A DNA stretch of 6,884 nt from Methanomassiliicoccales archaeon (GCA_900767505.1 CAAFZG010000138.1:1-6884); one strand, 5' to 3'; counted from the stretch's first letter, positions 1 to 6,646 are shown. The notes: generated by a model from the letters alone, not told the origin. A program made the numbers and translations.

Positions 1-896
1 ACCATGGCGTTCTCGTAAGACCTCCCGGGGAGGTTCACGAGTTCGATGTACCTCCACGCGTAGTTGTAGTACATCACCGAGTTCGTTCCTCCAGCGACGA
101 TCAGGAAGACGCGCTGGACCACGTCGGTGGCGTTGGAGACGAGCATCTGGACGGTCTTGGGTCCTCCGATGCCCAAGATGTCCTTCATGGCCTCCTTGTC
201 GGCACGGAACGAACCGCGTTCGAGTTTCACGACGGTATTGCCGGAGGTGTACCATCTGAGTCCGACAAGCATCGACAGGAGGGCAGCAACGCAGGTCGCC
301 AGACCCGCACCGAATACTCCCATCCCGAGACCGTAGATGAAGATCGGATCGATGATCATGTTGAACACTGCGGCGCTCACCTGGACCACCGTGGCCTTCT
401 TCGCTGCGCCTTCTCCGCGAAGCGCCGATCCTACAATCGTCTCGCAGAGGAGGAACGGGGACAGGAGGATGTACGGCCACAGATAGAACATGCAGTCGTC
501 CTCAATCCCCGAGGCTCCCATGATGGCGAATATCGGACCCGCGAATATCGCCGCAAGGACGGAGCCGATGACGGCGAATACCACTCCCAGGATGAGGGAG
601 TTGCCTGCCAGCCTTCCGGCGTATTCGTTGCTTCCTCTTCCCAGATGGAATGAGATGCAGGTGGTCACTCCTGTGCCGACCCCGAGTCCGGCGCACATTA
701 TGAGGCCGTAGATCGGGATCGCGGTGGCGACCGCGGAACTGGCATGGGCGCCGAGTCCCGAAACCCAGAACGTATCTACGAACTGATTGATCTGGACGAT
801 GGCCAATGCAAGGAAGAATGCGACGACCATGCTCCTGATGGCCCTCTTCGGGTCACCGAGCATGAGTTCCAGGTCGCTCTCCTTGTTGCTACTCAT
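1..896 (-). CDS. MATE-family efflux transporter, C-terminus cut by window edge
   Basis: Encodes the first 298 residues of a multidrug and toxic compound extrusion (MATE) antiporter, an inner-membrane pump that exports organic cations or metabolites using an H+ or Na+ gradient. I read it directly on the minus strand: it is open from ATG at 896 to the window edge with no stop. Visible family marks are the TM1 segment with Asp41 followed by W-x-SGLG, LRGEG at 159-163, Asn179, Asp183 within IDPIFIYG, GMGV-x-GA at 191-197 with Thr201, and GGP at 244-246 at the start of the second MatE repeat. About 150 residues should lie outside the window. Asp41, Asn179, Asp183 and Thr201 match, within one position, the N-lobe cation-site residues I recall for the archaeal DinF-type PfMATE. 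The TM1 proline (Pro26 in PfMATE) is alanine here. It is divergent from, and collinear with, the MATE gene at 1097. There is no clear Shine-Dalgarno; the TATA spacing suggests a leaderless or near-leaderless mRNA. The substrate is unknown. Confidence 0.93.
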   Translation of the reverse strand, partial: MSSNKESDLELMLGDPKRAIRSMVVAFFLALAIVQINQFVDTFWVSGLGAHASSAVATAIPIYGLIMCAGLGVGTGVTTCISFHLGRGSNEYAGRLAGNSLILGVVFAVIGSVLAAIFAGPIFAIMGASGIEDDCMFYLWPYILLSPFLLCETIVGSALRGEGAAKKATVVQVSAAVFNMIIDPIFIYGLGMGVFGAGLATCVAALLSMLVGLRWYTSGNTVVKLERGSFRADKEAMKDILGIGGPKTVQMLVSNATDVVQRVFLIVAGGTNSVMYYNYAWRYIELVNLPGRSYENAM

Positions 897-923
897 CTTG
901 AACGTTCTGCAATCGTCTGATTG

Positions 924-931
924 CTTATAAA
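924..931 (-). promoter_or_regulatory. TATA box for the left MATE gene
   Basis: The minus strand reads TTTATAAG here, preceded by CC. Archaeal transcription normally starts about 25 nt downstream of the box, which puts the start near 901-903, only a few bases before the ATG at 896. That explains the lack of a ribosome binding site. The box is nearly symmetrical (CTTATAAA on the plus strand), so it could also direct transcription rightwards, through the dyad at 954-972. No experimental start is known. Confidence 0.6.
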
Positions 932-953
932 GGATTCCGATTGCTAGACACCT

Positions 954-972
954 ATTGGATGTCGAATCCAAC
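954..972. promoter_or_regulatory. Candidate operator, dyad ATTGGAT-N5-ATCCAAC (copy 1)
   Basis: A perfect 6-bp inverted repeat (TTGGAT / ATCCAA, 955-960 and 966-971) with a 5-nt spacer lies between the two divergent MATE genes. The second copy at 6647-6665 is identical at 15 of 19 positions, including the non-palindromic outer A and C. The dyad begins 23 nt to the right of the TATA-like sequence at 924-931. A dimeric helix-turn-helix repressor of the DtxR/MntR size class would fit such a site, but the regulator's identity is inference. Confidence 0.6.
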
Positions 973-1043
973 TGCCCGGGGTGCCGGTGTCGCCAGAGTC
1001 CCCGGATTTCCGGATTCTTATGCTTCCCGTAACACCGATTTCG

Positions 1044-1078
1044 TAATATTGCTATTTTGCAAATGATTAAGGATATAG
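1044..1078 (+). promoter_or_regulatory. Candidate proximal promoter region of the right MATE gene
   Basis: Two AT-rich, TATA-like stretches precede the MATE start at 1097: TAATATT at 1044-1050, which would give a leader of about 20-25 nt, and GATATAG at 1072-1078, which would give a leaderless transcript. Neither matches the archaeal consensus as well as the distal box at 924-931. The true start is therefore undecided between these and a long leader from the distal box. Confidence 0.25.
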
Positions 1079-1096
1079 GCAGCTTGCAGGGAACCG

Positions 1097-2491
1097 ATGA
1101 CAGCAGAGAGGGCGAGGCATGTCGACAATCTGCTCAGCGATCCGCGCAAGGCGGTCCTGTCGATGTCCCTCCCGCTCCTTATAGCCATCCTCGTAGAGAA
1201 TCTGCAGACCTTCATCGATGGGATATGGTGCTCCGGACTCGGAACCGCGGCATTGTCCGCCATATCGATCTCCAGCTGCATCTATTCGATGATAGTGGCG
1301 ATAGGCATGGGGATAGCCGTCGGAGCATCGGCGGCGATAGCCCGCCATATCGGTGCTGACGAGATAGATTCGGCGGAGAAGGTCATCCCTACGACGTTCC
1401 TCATCATCCTGGTCCTTTCTATCGCGACGAGCGCCATCCTGTATCTCGTCGCCGAACCCATCGTGTCGTTCGTCGGACAGGGGGAGAACGTCGACCTCTG
1501 CATGGAATACGTCCGTCCCTTCCTGTTCTGCTCGTTCTTCCTGATGATGAATTCGGTCTGGGTAGGGATCCTCAGAGGCGAGGGGGCATCCCTGATCTGC
1601 ATGGGCATGTCGGTGATAGCCTCGATGATCAACATCATCCTGGATCCCGTTCTCATCTACGGCATGGATATGGGTGTGACCGGTGCTTCCATATCCACCT
1701 GCATATCCTACATCGCCGTCACCGTCGTCGGTTCCCTTTACTATCTTTCCGGGAGGACGTATCTGAAGCTGAGGTTCAGAGGGTTCAGGCCCGATAGGAG
1801 GACCACCAAAGATGTCTTGGTAGTTGGAGGGCCCTGCGCGTTGGAGATGTTCGTCGCGCCTCTGCTGACGATACCTCAAAACGCGATCGTGTTCTCATGC
1901 GGCGGGAGCGGGGGCATGGTGGCGTACACGTACGCGTTCAGATTCATCGACCTGGCCCTCATCCCGGCCAACGCGATCTCCAAATCCCTGATCCCCATAA
2001 TTTCCGCGGACATCGGGCAGAGGAGTCCGGAGAGGGTCGTCGAGAGCTGCCGCATCACGTATCGCGTCACGCTGAAGATCGGATTCTTCTTCATGATCTC
2101 GATCCTCCTCTCGGCCGGCTGGCTGGTCGAGCTGTTCATGAATTCGGAGAGCATGCTCGATGTCCGTGACGAGATGGTGCTGGCCCTGCGCATATTCACG
2201 CTGACCTGCGTGTTCCACACCTTCCGTCTCGTCGGAACCGCGATACTGCAGGCAACGGAGCATGCGGTCCAGGCAAGCATCCTCACGTTGATCAGGGAGT
2301 TCGTGTTCCTGGGGACGTTCTACGTCGCCGGGTTCTACTCGATGGAGGCCATATTCTGGGCCTGCGACCTCACCAACTTCGTGATGATGATAGTCATCTC
2401 GGCATTCGCATACAGCGCGCTGAGGAAGCTGGTAGGGAAGATGGGCGGAGGGGATGTCCGCCTATTCCGCGGTGCTGAGAGGAACCGATGA
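1097..2491 (+). CDS. MATE-family efflux transporter (complete)
   Basis: A complete 464-residue MATE antiporter, close to the family's usual length of about 450. It is a polytopic membrane protein made of two MatE repeats (about residues 20-220 and 240-440), expected to have 12 helices. Visible landmarks are TM1 Pro26 and Asp41, then W-x-SGLG; ILRGEG at 158-163; Asn179 and Asp183 in LDPVLIYG; MGVTGASIST at 192-201; GGP at 244-246; and a Q-ATEHA stretch in the second lobe near 385-390. Pro26, Asp41, Asn179, Asp183 and Thr201 match within one position the proton/Na+ site I recall for archaeal PfMATE, so this pump looks functionally intact. The ATG at 1097 is chosen because an in-frame stop lies at 1076-1078 and a weak AGGGA sits just upstream. 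It is divergent from its paralogue at 1-896 across 200 bp and convergent with the ABC operon. Its 3' end faces the hairpin at 2540-2574. The substrate cannot be read from sequence; drug, cofactor or chelator export are all possible. Confidence 0.95.
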   Translation: MTAERARHVDNLLSDPRKAVLSMSLPLLIAILVENLQTFIDGIWCSGLGTAALSAISISSCIYSMIVAIGMGIAVGASAAIARHIGADEIDSAEKVIPTTFLIILVLSIATSAILYLVAEPIVSFVGQGENVDLCMEYVRPFLFCSFFLMMNSVWVGILRGEGASLICMGMSVIASMINIILDPVLIYGMDMGVTGASISTCISYIAVTVVGSLYYLSGRTYLKLRFRGFRPDRRTTKDVLVVGGPCALEMFVAPLLTIPQNAIVFSCGGSGGMVAYTYAFRFIDLALIPANAISKSLIPIISADIGQRSPERVVESCRITYRVTLKIGFFFMISILLSAGWLVELFMNSESMLDVRDEMVLALRIFTLTCVFHTFRLVGTAILQATEHAVQASILTLIREFVFLGTFYVAGFYSMEAIFWACDLTNFVMMIVISAFAYSALRKLVGKMGGGDVRLFRGAERNR

Positions 2492-2539
2492 CCTCTGCAG
2501 TATCCGCCTCGTGGATCTGGGATCCGTTGGAAGGAGGAA

Positions 2540-2574
2540 GGGTCCAGAAGATCATTCCTTTCTCTTCTGAACCC
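2540..2574. terminator. Convergent stem-loop between MATE gene and ABC operon
   Basis: Twelve-base arms at 2540-2551 and 2563-2574 pair with one exception: it is a C-A mismatch on the plus-strand RNA and a tolerated U-G wobble on the minus-strand RNA. The 11-nt loop is pyrimidine-rich on the plus strand (CCTTTCTC region). It lies 48 nt after the MATE stop and 38 nt after the ATPase stop. A role as shared terminator or 3'-end stabiliser for the two converging transcripts is inference, since archaeal termination depends mainly on T-rich tracts. Confidence 0.5.
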
Positions 2575-2612
2575 AGAATCAGTTTGGGGACGGACAGGGT
2601 CCATCCCGATGC

Positions 2613-3476
2613 TCAGAATTCGGTCCTGAGCTGTTCCGCAGCGTCGACTATGGTCTCCTTGGTCGTATTGGCGTATCTCTCGCTGTGGAGGGCGTTGTCG
2701 TTCTCCTCCTCGGCGTAGTAGATGACATACGGCCTGTTCTGAACCGTCGTCACGTCGGCATTGACGCGATATACGTTGTGGATCGTCTCCGGCGTGATGA
2801 CCTCTTCGGGAGTGCCATCGGCATAGATCCGCCCCTGGCTGAACATGATCATCCTGTCCGAGAAGCGGGAGGCGACGTTCAGATCGTGGCAGATGACCAG
2901 GACTATGATCCCTCTCCTGTGGGCGATGTCGCGGAGGAGCCTCATCGTGGAGATCTGATGATAGATGTCCAGGTTGGATGTGGGCTCGTCGAGCATCAGC
3001 AGCTCGGGCTCCTGTGCGAGTCCTCTGGCGACCATGACCCTCTGGTGCTGACCCGCGGAGAGCTCGTTGAACATGCTCATCGCGTAGTCGCCCATGTGGA
3101 CCTTCATCAGACAATCCGCCGCGATCTCCAGGTCTTCCTTGGTCACCGTGTATCCCGAATGGGGATAACGACCCATGAGGACCGTGTCCATCACCGTCAT
3201 CGCGAACGTCTCTCCGGATGATTGAGGAACATAGGCCACCTTCTTGGCGATGTCCTTGAAGGGCATCTCCTCGACATCCTCCCCGTCGATGAGCACCCGT
3301 CCCTCCGTGGGTTCCAGGATCTTGTTGATCGTGTACATCAACGTGGATTTGCCGACCCCGTTGGGTCCGAGGATGCTCACCAATCCGGGTTCGGAAAGAG
3401 TGAGGTTGATGTTCTTCCAGATGCAGGTGTCTCCGTAGGAGACCCCGAGATCCTCGATATCGATACGAACGGTCAT
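2613..3476 (-). CDS. ABC importer ATPase, FecE/BtuD/FhuC type
   Basis: A 287-residue cytoplasmic ATPase that powers uptake of an iron chelate, cobamide, heme or similar ligand through the adjacent FecCD-type permease. All nucleotide-binding motifs are present and in order: Walker A GPNGVGKST (37-45), Q-loop Gln85 in YVPQSS, ABC signature LSAGQ (139-143), Walker B LLMLDEP (159-165), D-loop SNLD (167-170) and H-loop His197 in VICHDLN. The typical family length is about 255-265 residues. Here some 25-30 extra, charged residues follow the Tyr-Val-Ile-Tyr-Tyr stretch at 250-254. The ATG at 3476 lies 1 nt after the permease stop. AAGGAG at 3487-3492 and GGTGA overlapping the permease stop can serve as ribosome binding site, so translation is probably coupled. 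It is the last gene of the operon. The exact ligand is not determinable from this subunit. Confidence 0.96.
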   Translation of the reverse strand: MTVRIDIEDLGVSYGDTCIWKNINLTLSEPGLVSILGPNGVGKSTLMYTINKILEPTEGRVLIDGEDVEEMPFKDIAKKVAYVPQSSGETFAMTVMDTVLMGRYPHSGYTVTKEDLEIAADCLMKVHMGDYAMSMFNELSAGQHQRVMVARGLAQEPELLMLDEPTSNLDIYHQISTMRLLRDIAHRRGIIVLVICHDLNVASRFSDRMIMFSQGRIYADGTPEEVITPETIHNVYRVNADVTTVQNRPYVIYYAEEENDNALHSERYANTTKETIVDAAEQLRTEF

Positions 3477-3477
3477 C

Positions 3478-4626
3478 TCACCAGATCTCCTTCTTCTGCC
3501 TCAGGATGAGCAGCATGAATATGGGCCCTCCGAGGATGGATGTGATTATTCCGATGGGCAGGCTGGGCATGACCAGCTGTACGACGCAGTCGGCTAGCAT
3601 CATGATGCATGCTCCCATGAGTCCGGCCGCCGGGATCAGGATCTTGTTGTCCGATCCGACGAACATACGGGCGATATGGGGGCTGACCAGTCCGATGAAT
3701 CCGATGATCCCGGTGAAGCTCACGATTCCTGCGGAAACGAGGGATACCACCAGCAGGACGATCATGCGGGCCCTGTTGATGTTGATCCCGATGCTCTTGG
3801 AATAGGCATCACCGGAATTCATGGTGTTGAGGATCCTGGCCATGTACATCAGCGCGATTCCTCCGAACAGGCTGACGGCCAGGAGGAACGGGATCTGCTC
3901 CCAGCGGATGGAGTTGAGGGATCCGACGGTCCACGCGTACACCGAGGATGCGGCGTTGGGGTCGGCGATCAGCATCATGTAGGACTGGATCGCATTGAAG
4001 ATGTACATCAGGGCGATTCCGGACAGGATGATGGTCGCGGGCGAGGGCTTGCGGAAGGTCGAGATCAGCATGATGAATGCTGCCGGTATCAGTGCGAAGA
4101 TGAACGCGTTGATGACGATCCCGTAGTTCCCGGGTATGAGGCAGATCCCCAGGGTCATCGCCATGGTCGCACCGAGTGCGGCTCCCGACGAGATTCCCGT
4201 GGTGTACGGATCGGCGAGAGGGTTCTTCATCATGCTCTGCATGGCGGCTCCCGCCATCGCCAGACCCATACCTGCGAGGAGGGCGGCGATGACACGGGGC
4301 ATGCGCAGATTCCATACGACCCTCATGTCGGTGGACATCTCCTGTCCCCAATCCATGAGCCTGTCGAAGATCTGCTGGTAGACGGTGATGAAATCGAGGG
4401 TGTACGGACCGAGTCCGATATCGATCCCGAACACCACGATCGCCAGCAGCAGAACGACGATGAGCATCAGGCGTTTGGCGTATTTGTATGCCTGATAGTG
4501 CCTGACGATGGTCTCTCCTTCCGATTCGGATCCGGAGACCCTCTGCATCCTCTGGATGTATTTCCCCGATAGTCTGATACTGGACCCGGCTTCTTTGATC
4601 TTGGTTTTCAGCTTGAATTTTGCCAT
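3478..4626 (-). CDS. ABC importer permease, FecCD/BtuC family
   Basis: A 382-residue integral membrane permease that forms, as a homodimer, the channel for a siderophore-, heme- or cobalamin-class substrate. Family marks are RMPRVIAALLAGMGLAMAGA at 108-127 followed by Gln130 and KNPLADP (134-140) with the G-x-S-x-GAALGA continuation; SFTGIIGFIGLVSPHIAR at 303-320, the ATPase-contact region; and LPIGIITSILGGPIFMLL at 356-373. Roughly ten helices are visible, the first at about 52-70. The first 50 residues form a basic, probably cytoplasmic extension (MAKFKLKTKIK onward) that is longer than usual for the family. The start at 4626 is chosen because AGGAGGA lies 4 nt upstream. An in-frame ATG at 4645 overlaps the preceding stop as TGATG and would add six residues. 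The gene lies 17 nt after the small membrane protein gene and 1 nt before the ATPase gene. Confidence 0.95.
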   Translation of the reverse strand: MAKFKLKTKIKEAGSSIRLSGKYIQRMQRVSGSESEGETIVRHYQAYKYAKRLMLIVVLLLAIVVFGIDIGLGPYTLDFITVYQQIFDRLMDWGQEMSTDMRVVWNLRMPRVIAALLAGMGLAMAGAAMQSMMKNPLADPYTTGISSGAALGATMAMTLGICLIPGNYGIVINAFIFALIPAAFIMLISTFRKPSPATIILSGIALMYIFNAIQSYMMLIADPNAASSVYAWTVGSLNSIRWEQIPFLLAVSLFGGIALMYMARILNTMNSGDAYSKSIGININRARMIVLLVVSLVSAGIVSFTGIIGFIGLVSPHIARMFVGSDNKILIPAAGLMGACIMMLADCVVQLVMPSLPIGIITSILGGPIFMLLILRQKKEIW

Positions 4627-4630
4627 TGAA

Positions 4631-4637
4631 TCCTCCT
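4631..4637 (-). promoter_or_regulatory. Strong Shine-Dalgarno of the permease gene
   Basis: The minus strand reads AGGAGGA followed by TTCA and the ATG at 4626. This is the best anti-16S match in the operon. It decides the permease start against a longer reading that would overlap the upstream gene. Confidence 0.75.
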
Positions 4638-4643
4638 GCGGCA

Positions 4644-5132
4644 TCAGAGTAAGGTACCGGTCAGGCTGTATCCGGAGGAAACGAGTGCAAACGTCTCCAG
4701 GGTGCAGCGGTCGGAAGTGTACAGGGTGTAGTCCACTCCCTTCTCGCTGTGGGTCCATACATCGACCTTCTTCTCTCCGATCCGTTCCTCACCCATGTGG
4801 GTGTAGAGGGTTGAATCCAGTCTGTCGTCGGAATCGAAGAGCAGGCTGAATGATGTGTCGAAATGCGAGACGGACGAGTCCACCGAAACGGACACCGTGT
4901 ATACGCGGTATCCTGCGCGGTATGCGAGATACTTCATCTCGCCTGTTCCAGAGCATTCGGCGTCTCCGAGAACGCCTTCCACGGCGAAGTTCTGCGAAGA
5001 CTCCCGATCATCCGGATTCAGGGATGTCCAGGCCTCGTAAACTATGAAAACAGAAATGGAACCCACGATGAGGAGGACCGTGAAGACGGATGTAATCGCG
5101 ATGTCGCTTATCTCCACCTTCAAGACTATCAC
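4644..5132 (-). CDS. Small membrane-anchored extracytoplasmic protein of unknown function
   Basis: Not recognised as a known family. The 162-residue product has one hydrophobic helix near the N-terminus (about residues 11-32) and no lipobox. A roughly 125-residue hydrophilic, beta-prone domain follows (alternating patterns such as YRVYTVSVSVDSS and VDYTLYTSDRC). Two cysteines, Cys60 and Cys143, could form an extracytoplasmic disulfide. The gene sits inside the importer operon, 38 nt after the binding-protein gene and 17 nt before the permease, which suggests an accessory role at the outer face of the transporter; that is inference. The start is weak. An in-frame TGA lies two codons upstream of the GTG at 5132, so initiation must be at or after it. 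TTG at 5123, giving MKVEISDI, has GTGAT (complementary to the archaeal 16S tail) 4 nt upstream and is a serious alternative. Confidence 0.8.
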   Translation of the reverse strand: MIVLKVEISDIAITSVFTVLLIVGSISVFIVYEAWTSLNPDDRESSQNFAVEGVLGDAECSGTGEMKYLAYRAGYRVYTVSVSVDSSVSHFDTSFSLLFDSDDRLDSTLYTHMGEERIGEKKVDVWTHSEKGVDYTLYTSDRCTLETFALVSSGYSLTGTLL

Positions 5133-5146
5133 ACATCAGGGGTAAT

Positions 5147-5163
5147 GAGGGGGAAGCCCCCTC
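5147..5163 (-). promoter_or_regulatory. Intercistronic GC-rich hairpin after the binding-protein gene
   Basis: Perfect 7-bp arms GAGGGGG / CCCCCTC (5147-5153 and 5157-5163) flank a 3-nt loop. The hairpin starts 7 nt after the binding-protein stop and ends 14 nt before the next gene's GTG. There is no downstream T-run, so a classical terminator is unlikely. It may protect the 3' end of the binding-protein message or partly attenuate the downstream genes, giving more binding protein than permease. That role is inferred by analogy with other ABC importer operons. Confidence 0.5.
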
Positions 5164-5170
5164 GGTTTGT

Positions 5171-6616
5171 TCACGCTCCGGTGTAGAACAGGAGGTCCTT
5201 GATGGAGTCGTACGTGTACTGGTAATCGCCGGTACCGTAGTTGCCGACCCACTTCAGGCCTTCATTGGTGATCTGTTCCACGGGGAGGTCCCATCCGTAG
5301 AGGTGGTTCCCTATGGCGGACAGGAATGTGAGCTCCATGGGTCCGGAGGCGAAGATCCATCCGAACACAACGAGGTCGACCTTGCCGTCGGCGTACTCGT
5401 TGATTCCCTTGAGACGCTCTTCGTAGACCTTCTTGATGTAGTCTACGCTGATCGGGTCCTTTCCGACTGCGCCGAACGGACCGGCAACGGTTCCGACCAT
5501 GAGGTCGCAACCGTGTGTCTTGCAGAGGTTGGCGAACTGTTCGTCGGTCATGACCTCCTTCCAGGACTTGCTGCCGGAGAGGCTGATCTTCTCGACGAGG
5601 TCAATGATCCCCAGCCTCAGGAGGTTCTGGTACTCACCGGAGTCTCCCTTGAAGATCATGTATTCTCCCTCTGGCGCCTCCTCGGATGTGGACAGGTAGG
5701 ATCCGAGGACCTTCTTCTTCTGGTCGGGGGTCAGCTGGTTGACCTTCTCGAGGATCTTGTCCATCCAGCCGTCGTACCAGGCGACCCACTCGACCGCCCT
5801 GTCGTACTTGTGGAACATGTATCCCGCGGTGAGGACGCCATTCGCGGTCGATCCGTTCTCCCAGGAGGGGAGACGGATGATCTGGACGTTGGAACCCTTG
5901 AGCGAGTCCTCGAGGTAGCCGGTGTTGTTGGCGTACTCGGAGTTGTACCATACGGTGAGGTACCCGTCGCCGTACTGCCTGGCAATCTGCTCGTAGGTCT
6001 CCGCATTGGGGGTCTTGTGGCTTCCGGTCATGCCGAGCTTGCTGTAGTCGATAACGCTGGCGAATTCCGTCCAGAATGTGGACTGTCCTCCAGCGGACGG
6101 CTGAGCGGCTCTAAAGTCGGTTGCGACGATCGCCTCGGGGGCGAGGATGCACTCGATCTCGAGTGTCTGTGTGAGGATGTTGGCGAGTTTGAGCGGGACG
6201 CCCATGTCGTACTGCCTGATCTTGTAGTTGCAGTTCAGGTAGTTGACCTTGCCCTTGTAGTTGTTCTTGTCGATGAGCTGCTTGACGAGTTCGACGTCCT
6301 TCTCATCGATGACGCCGTCGTAGTTGGCGTCGGCCATGAACTCCTTGGTGTAGACATAGCCGTTCTTTATGAGCTTCTCGATGTACGCGACATCCTTGTC
6401 GTCGATATCATCGTCGCAGTTGGCATTTCCAAGAATCATCAGGCGTGCAGGATAGTCGGCGGTATCGTCGCTCATCTTCTGCAACACCGGAGCGAGGGCA
6501 TCCTTGTTCTTGTCGCCCTCAGATTTCTCGTTGTCGCCACCGAGGACCATGAACGCCGCAGCTGCGACGACGATGATCACTGCAACGACAGCGATGATCT
6601 TTGATGTGTTGTTCAT
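5171..6616 (-). CDS. Membrane-anchored ABC solute-binding protein with dockerin-like doublet
   Basis: A 481-residue substrate-binding component for the FecCD-type importer encoded downstream. Residues 5-26 form a hydrophobic anchor with no cysteine, followed by a charged linker (27-40). Residues 60-117 carry two dockerin/EF-hand-like calcium loops: Asn64, Asn66, Asp68, Ile71, Asp72, Asp75, and Asp96, Asn98, Asp100, Gly101, Ile103, Asp104, Asp107. Each is followed by a short amphipathic helix (YIEKLI, LVKQLI), as in type I dockerins. From about 122 to the end is a long domain I assign to the periplasmic-binding-protein class of iron/cobalamin importers (FecB/BtuF-like). The assignment rests on operon context, a helical backbone segment near 270-305 and the C-terminal FGWIFASGP region; sequence motifs in this family are weak. 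The ATG at 6616 directly precedes the membrane helix; AGGGA 6 nt upstream is a modest ribosome binding site. It is the first gene of the operon, and a 433-residue antisense frame over it is rejected. Confidence 0.9.
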   Translation of the reverse strand: MNNTSKIIAVVAVIIVVAAAAFMVLGGDNEKSEGDKNKDALAPVLQKMSDDTADYPARLMILGNANCDDDIDDKDVAYIEKLIKNGYVYTKEFMADANYDGVIDEKDVELVKQLIDKNNYKGKVNYLNCNYKIRQYDMGVPLKLANILTQTLEIECILAPEAIVATDFRAAQPSAGGQSTFWTEFASVIDYSKLGMTGSHKTPNAETYEQIARQYGDGYLTVWYNSEYANNTGYLEDSLKGSNVQIIRLPSWENGSTANGVLTAGYMFHKYDRAVEWVAWYDGWMDKILEKVNQLTPDQKKKVLGSYLSTSEEAPEGEYMIFKGDSGEYQNLLRLGIIDLVEKISLSGSKSWKEVMTDEQFANLCKTHGCDLMVGTVAGPFGAVGKDPISVDYIKKVYEERLKGINEYADGKVDLVVFGWIFASGPMELTFLSAIGNHLYGWDLPVEQITNEGLKWVGNYGTGDYQYTYDSIKDLLFYTGA

Positions 6617-6646
6617 TTGTTTCCCTGCCGGAGATGGTTTGACTGA

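Noticed and set aside
976..1005. CCGGGG / CCCCGG inverted repeat in the MATE intergenic region
   Set aside because: Only 6-bp arms with an 18-nt loop in GC-rich DNA; too weak to call a riboswitch or attenuator, and no conserved element was recognised.
1067..1879. 270-codon minus-strand frame opposite the right MATE gene
   Set aside because: Its composition is Arg, His, Asp and Gly rich with no hydrophobic segments or motifs. It is the reverse-strand shadow of a gene with intact MATE motifs.
2488..2718. 76-codon plus-strand frame starting at the MATE stop (ATGA overlap)
   Set aside because: Stop-start overlap looks attractive, but the frame runs through the convergent hairpin and into the antisense of the ATPase C-terminus, with no ribosome binding site or recognisable sequence.
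2335..3114. 259-codon minus-strand frame overlapping the ATPase gene and the end of the MATE gene
   Set aside because: Out-of-frame reading of the ATPase gene, Arg/His/Pro rich. It crosses the convergent hairpin and has no start signals.
3676..4572. 298-codon plus-strand frame opposite the permease
   Set aside because: Highly charged Asp/His/Gly/Glu composition with no motif. It is antisense to an intact FecCD permease.
5303..6604. 433-codon plus-strand open frame opposite the solute-binding protein
   Set aside because: Its product is an unnatural mixture dominated by Val, Leu, Asp and Glu with no domain signature. It mirrors the codon pattern of the genuine minus-strand gene, which has clear domains, a membrane anchor and a promoter.
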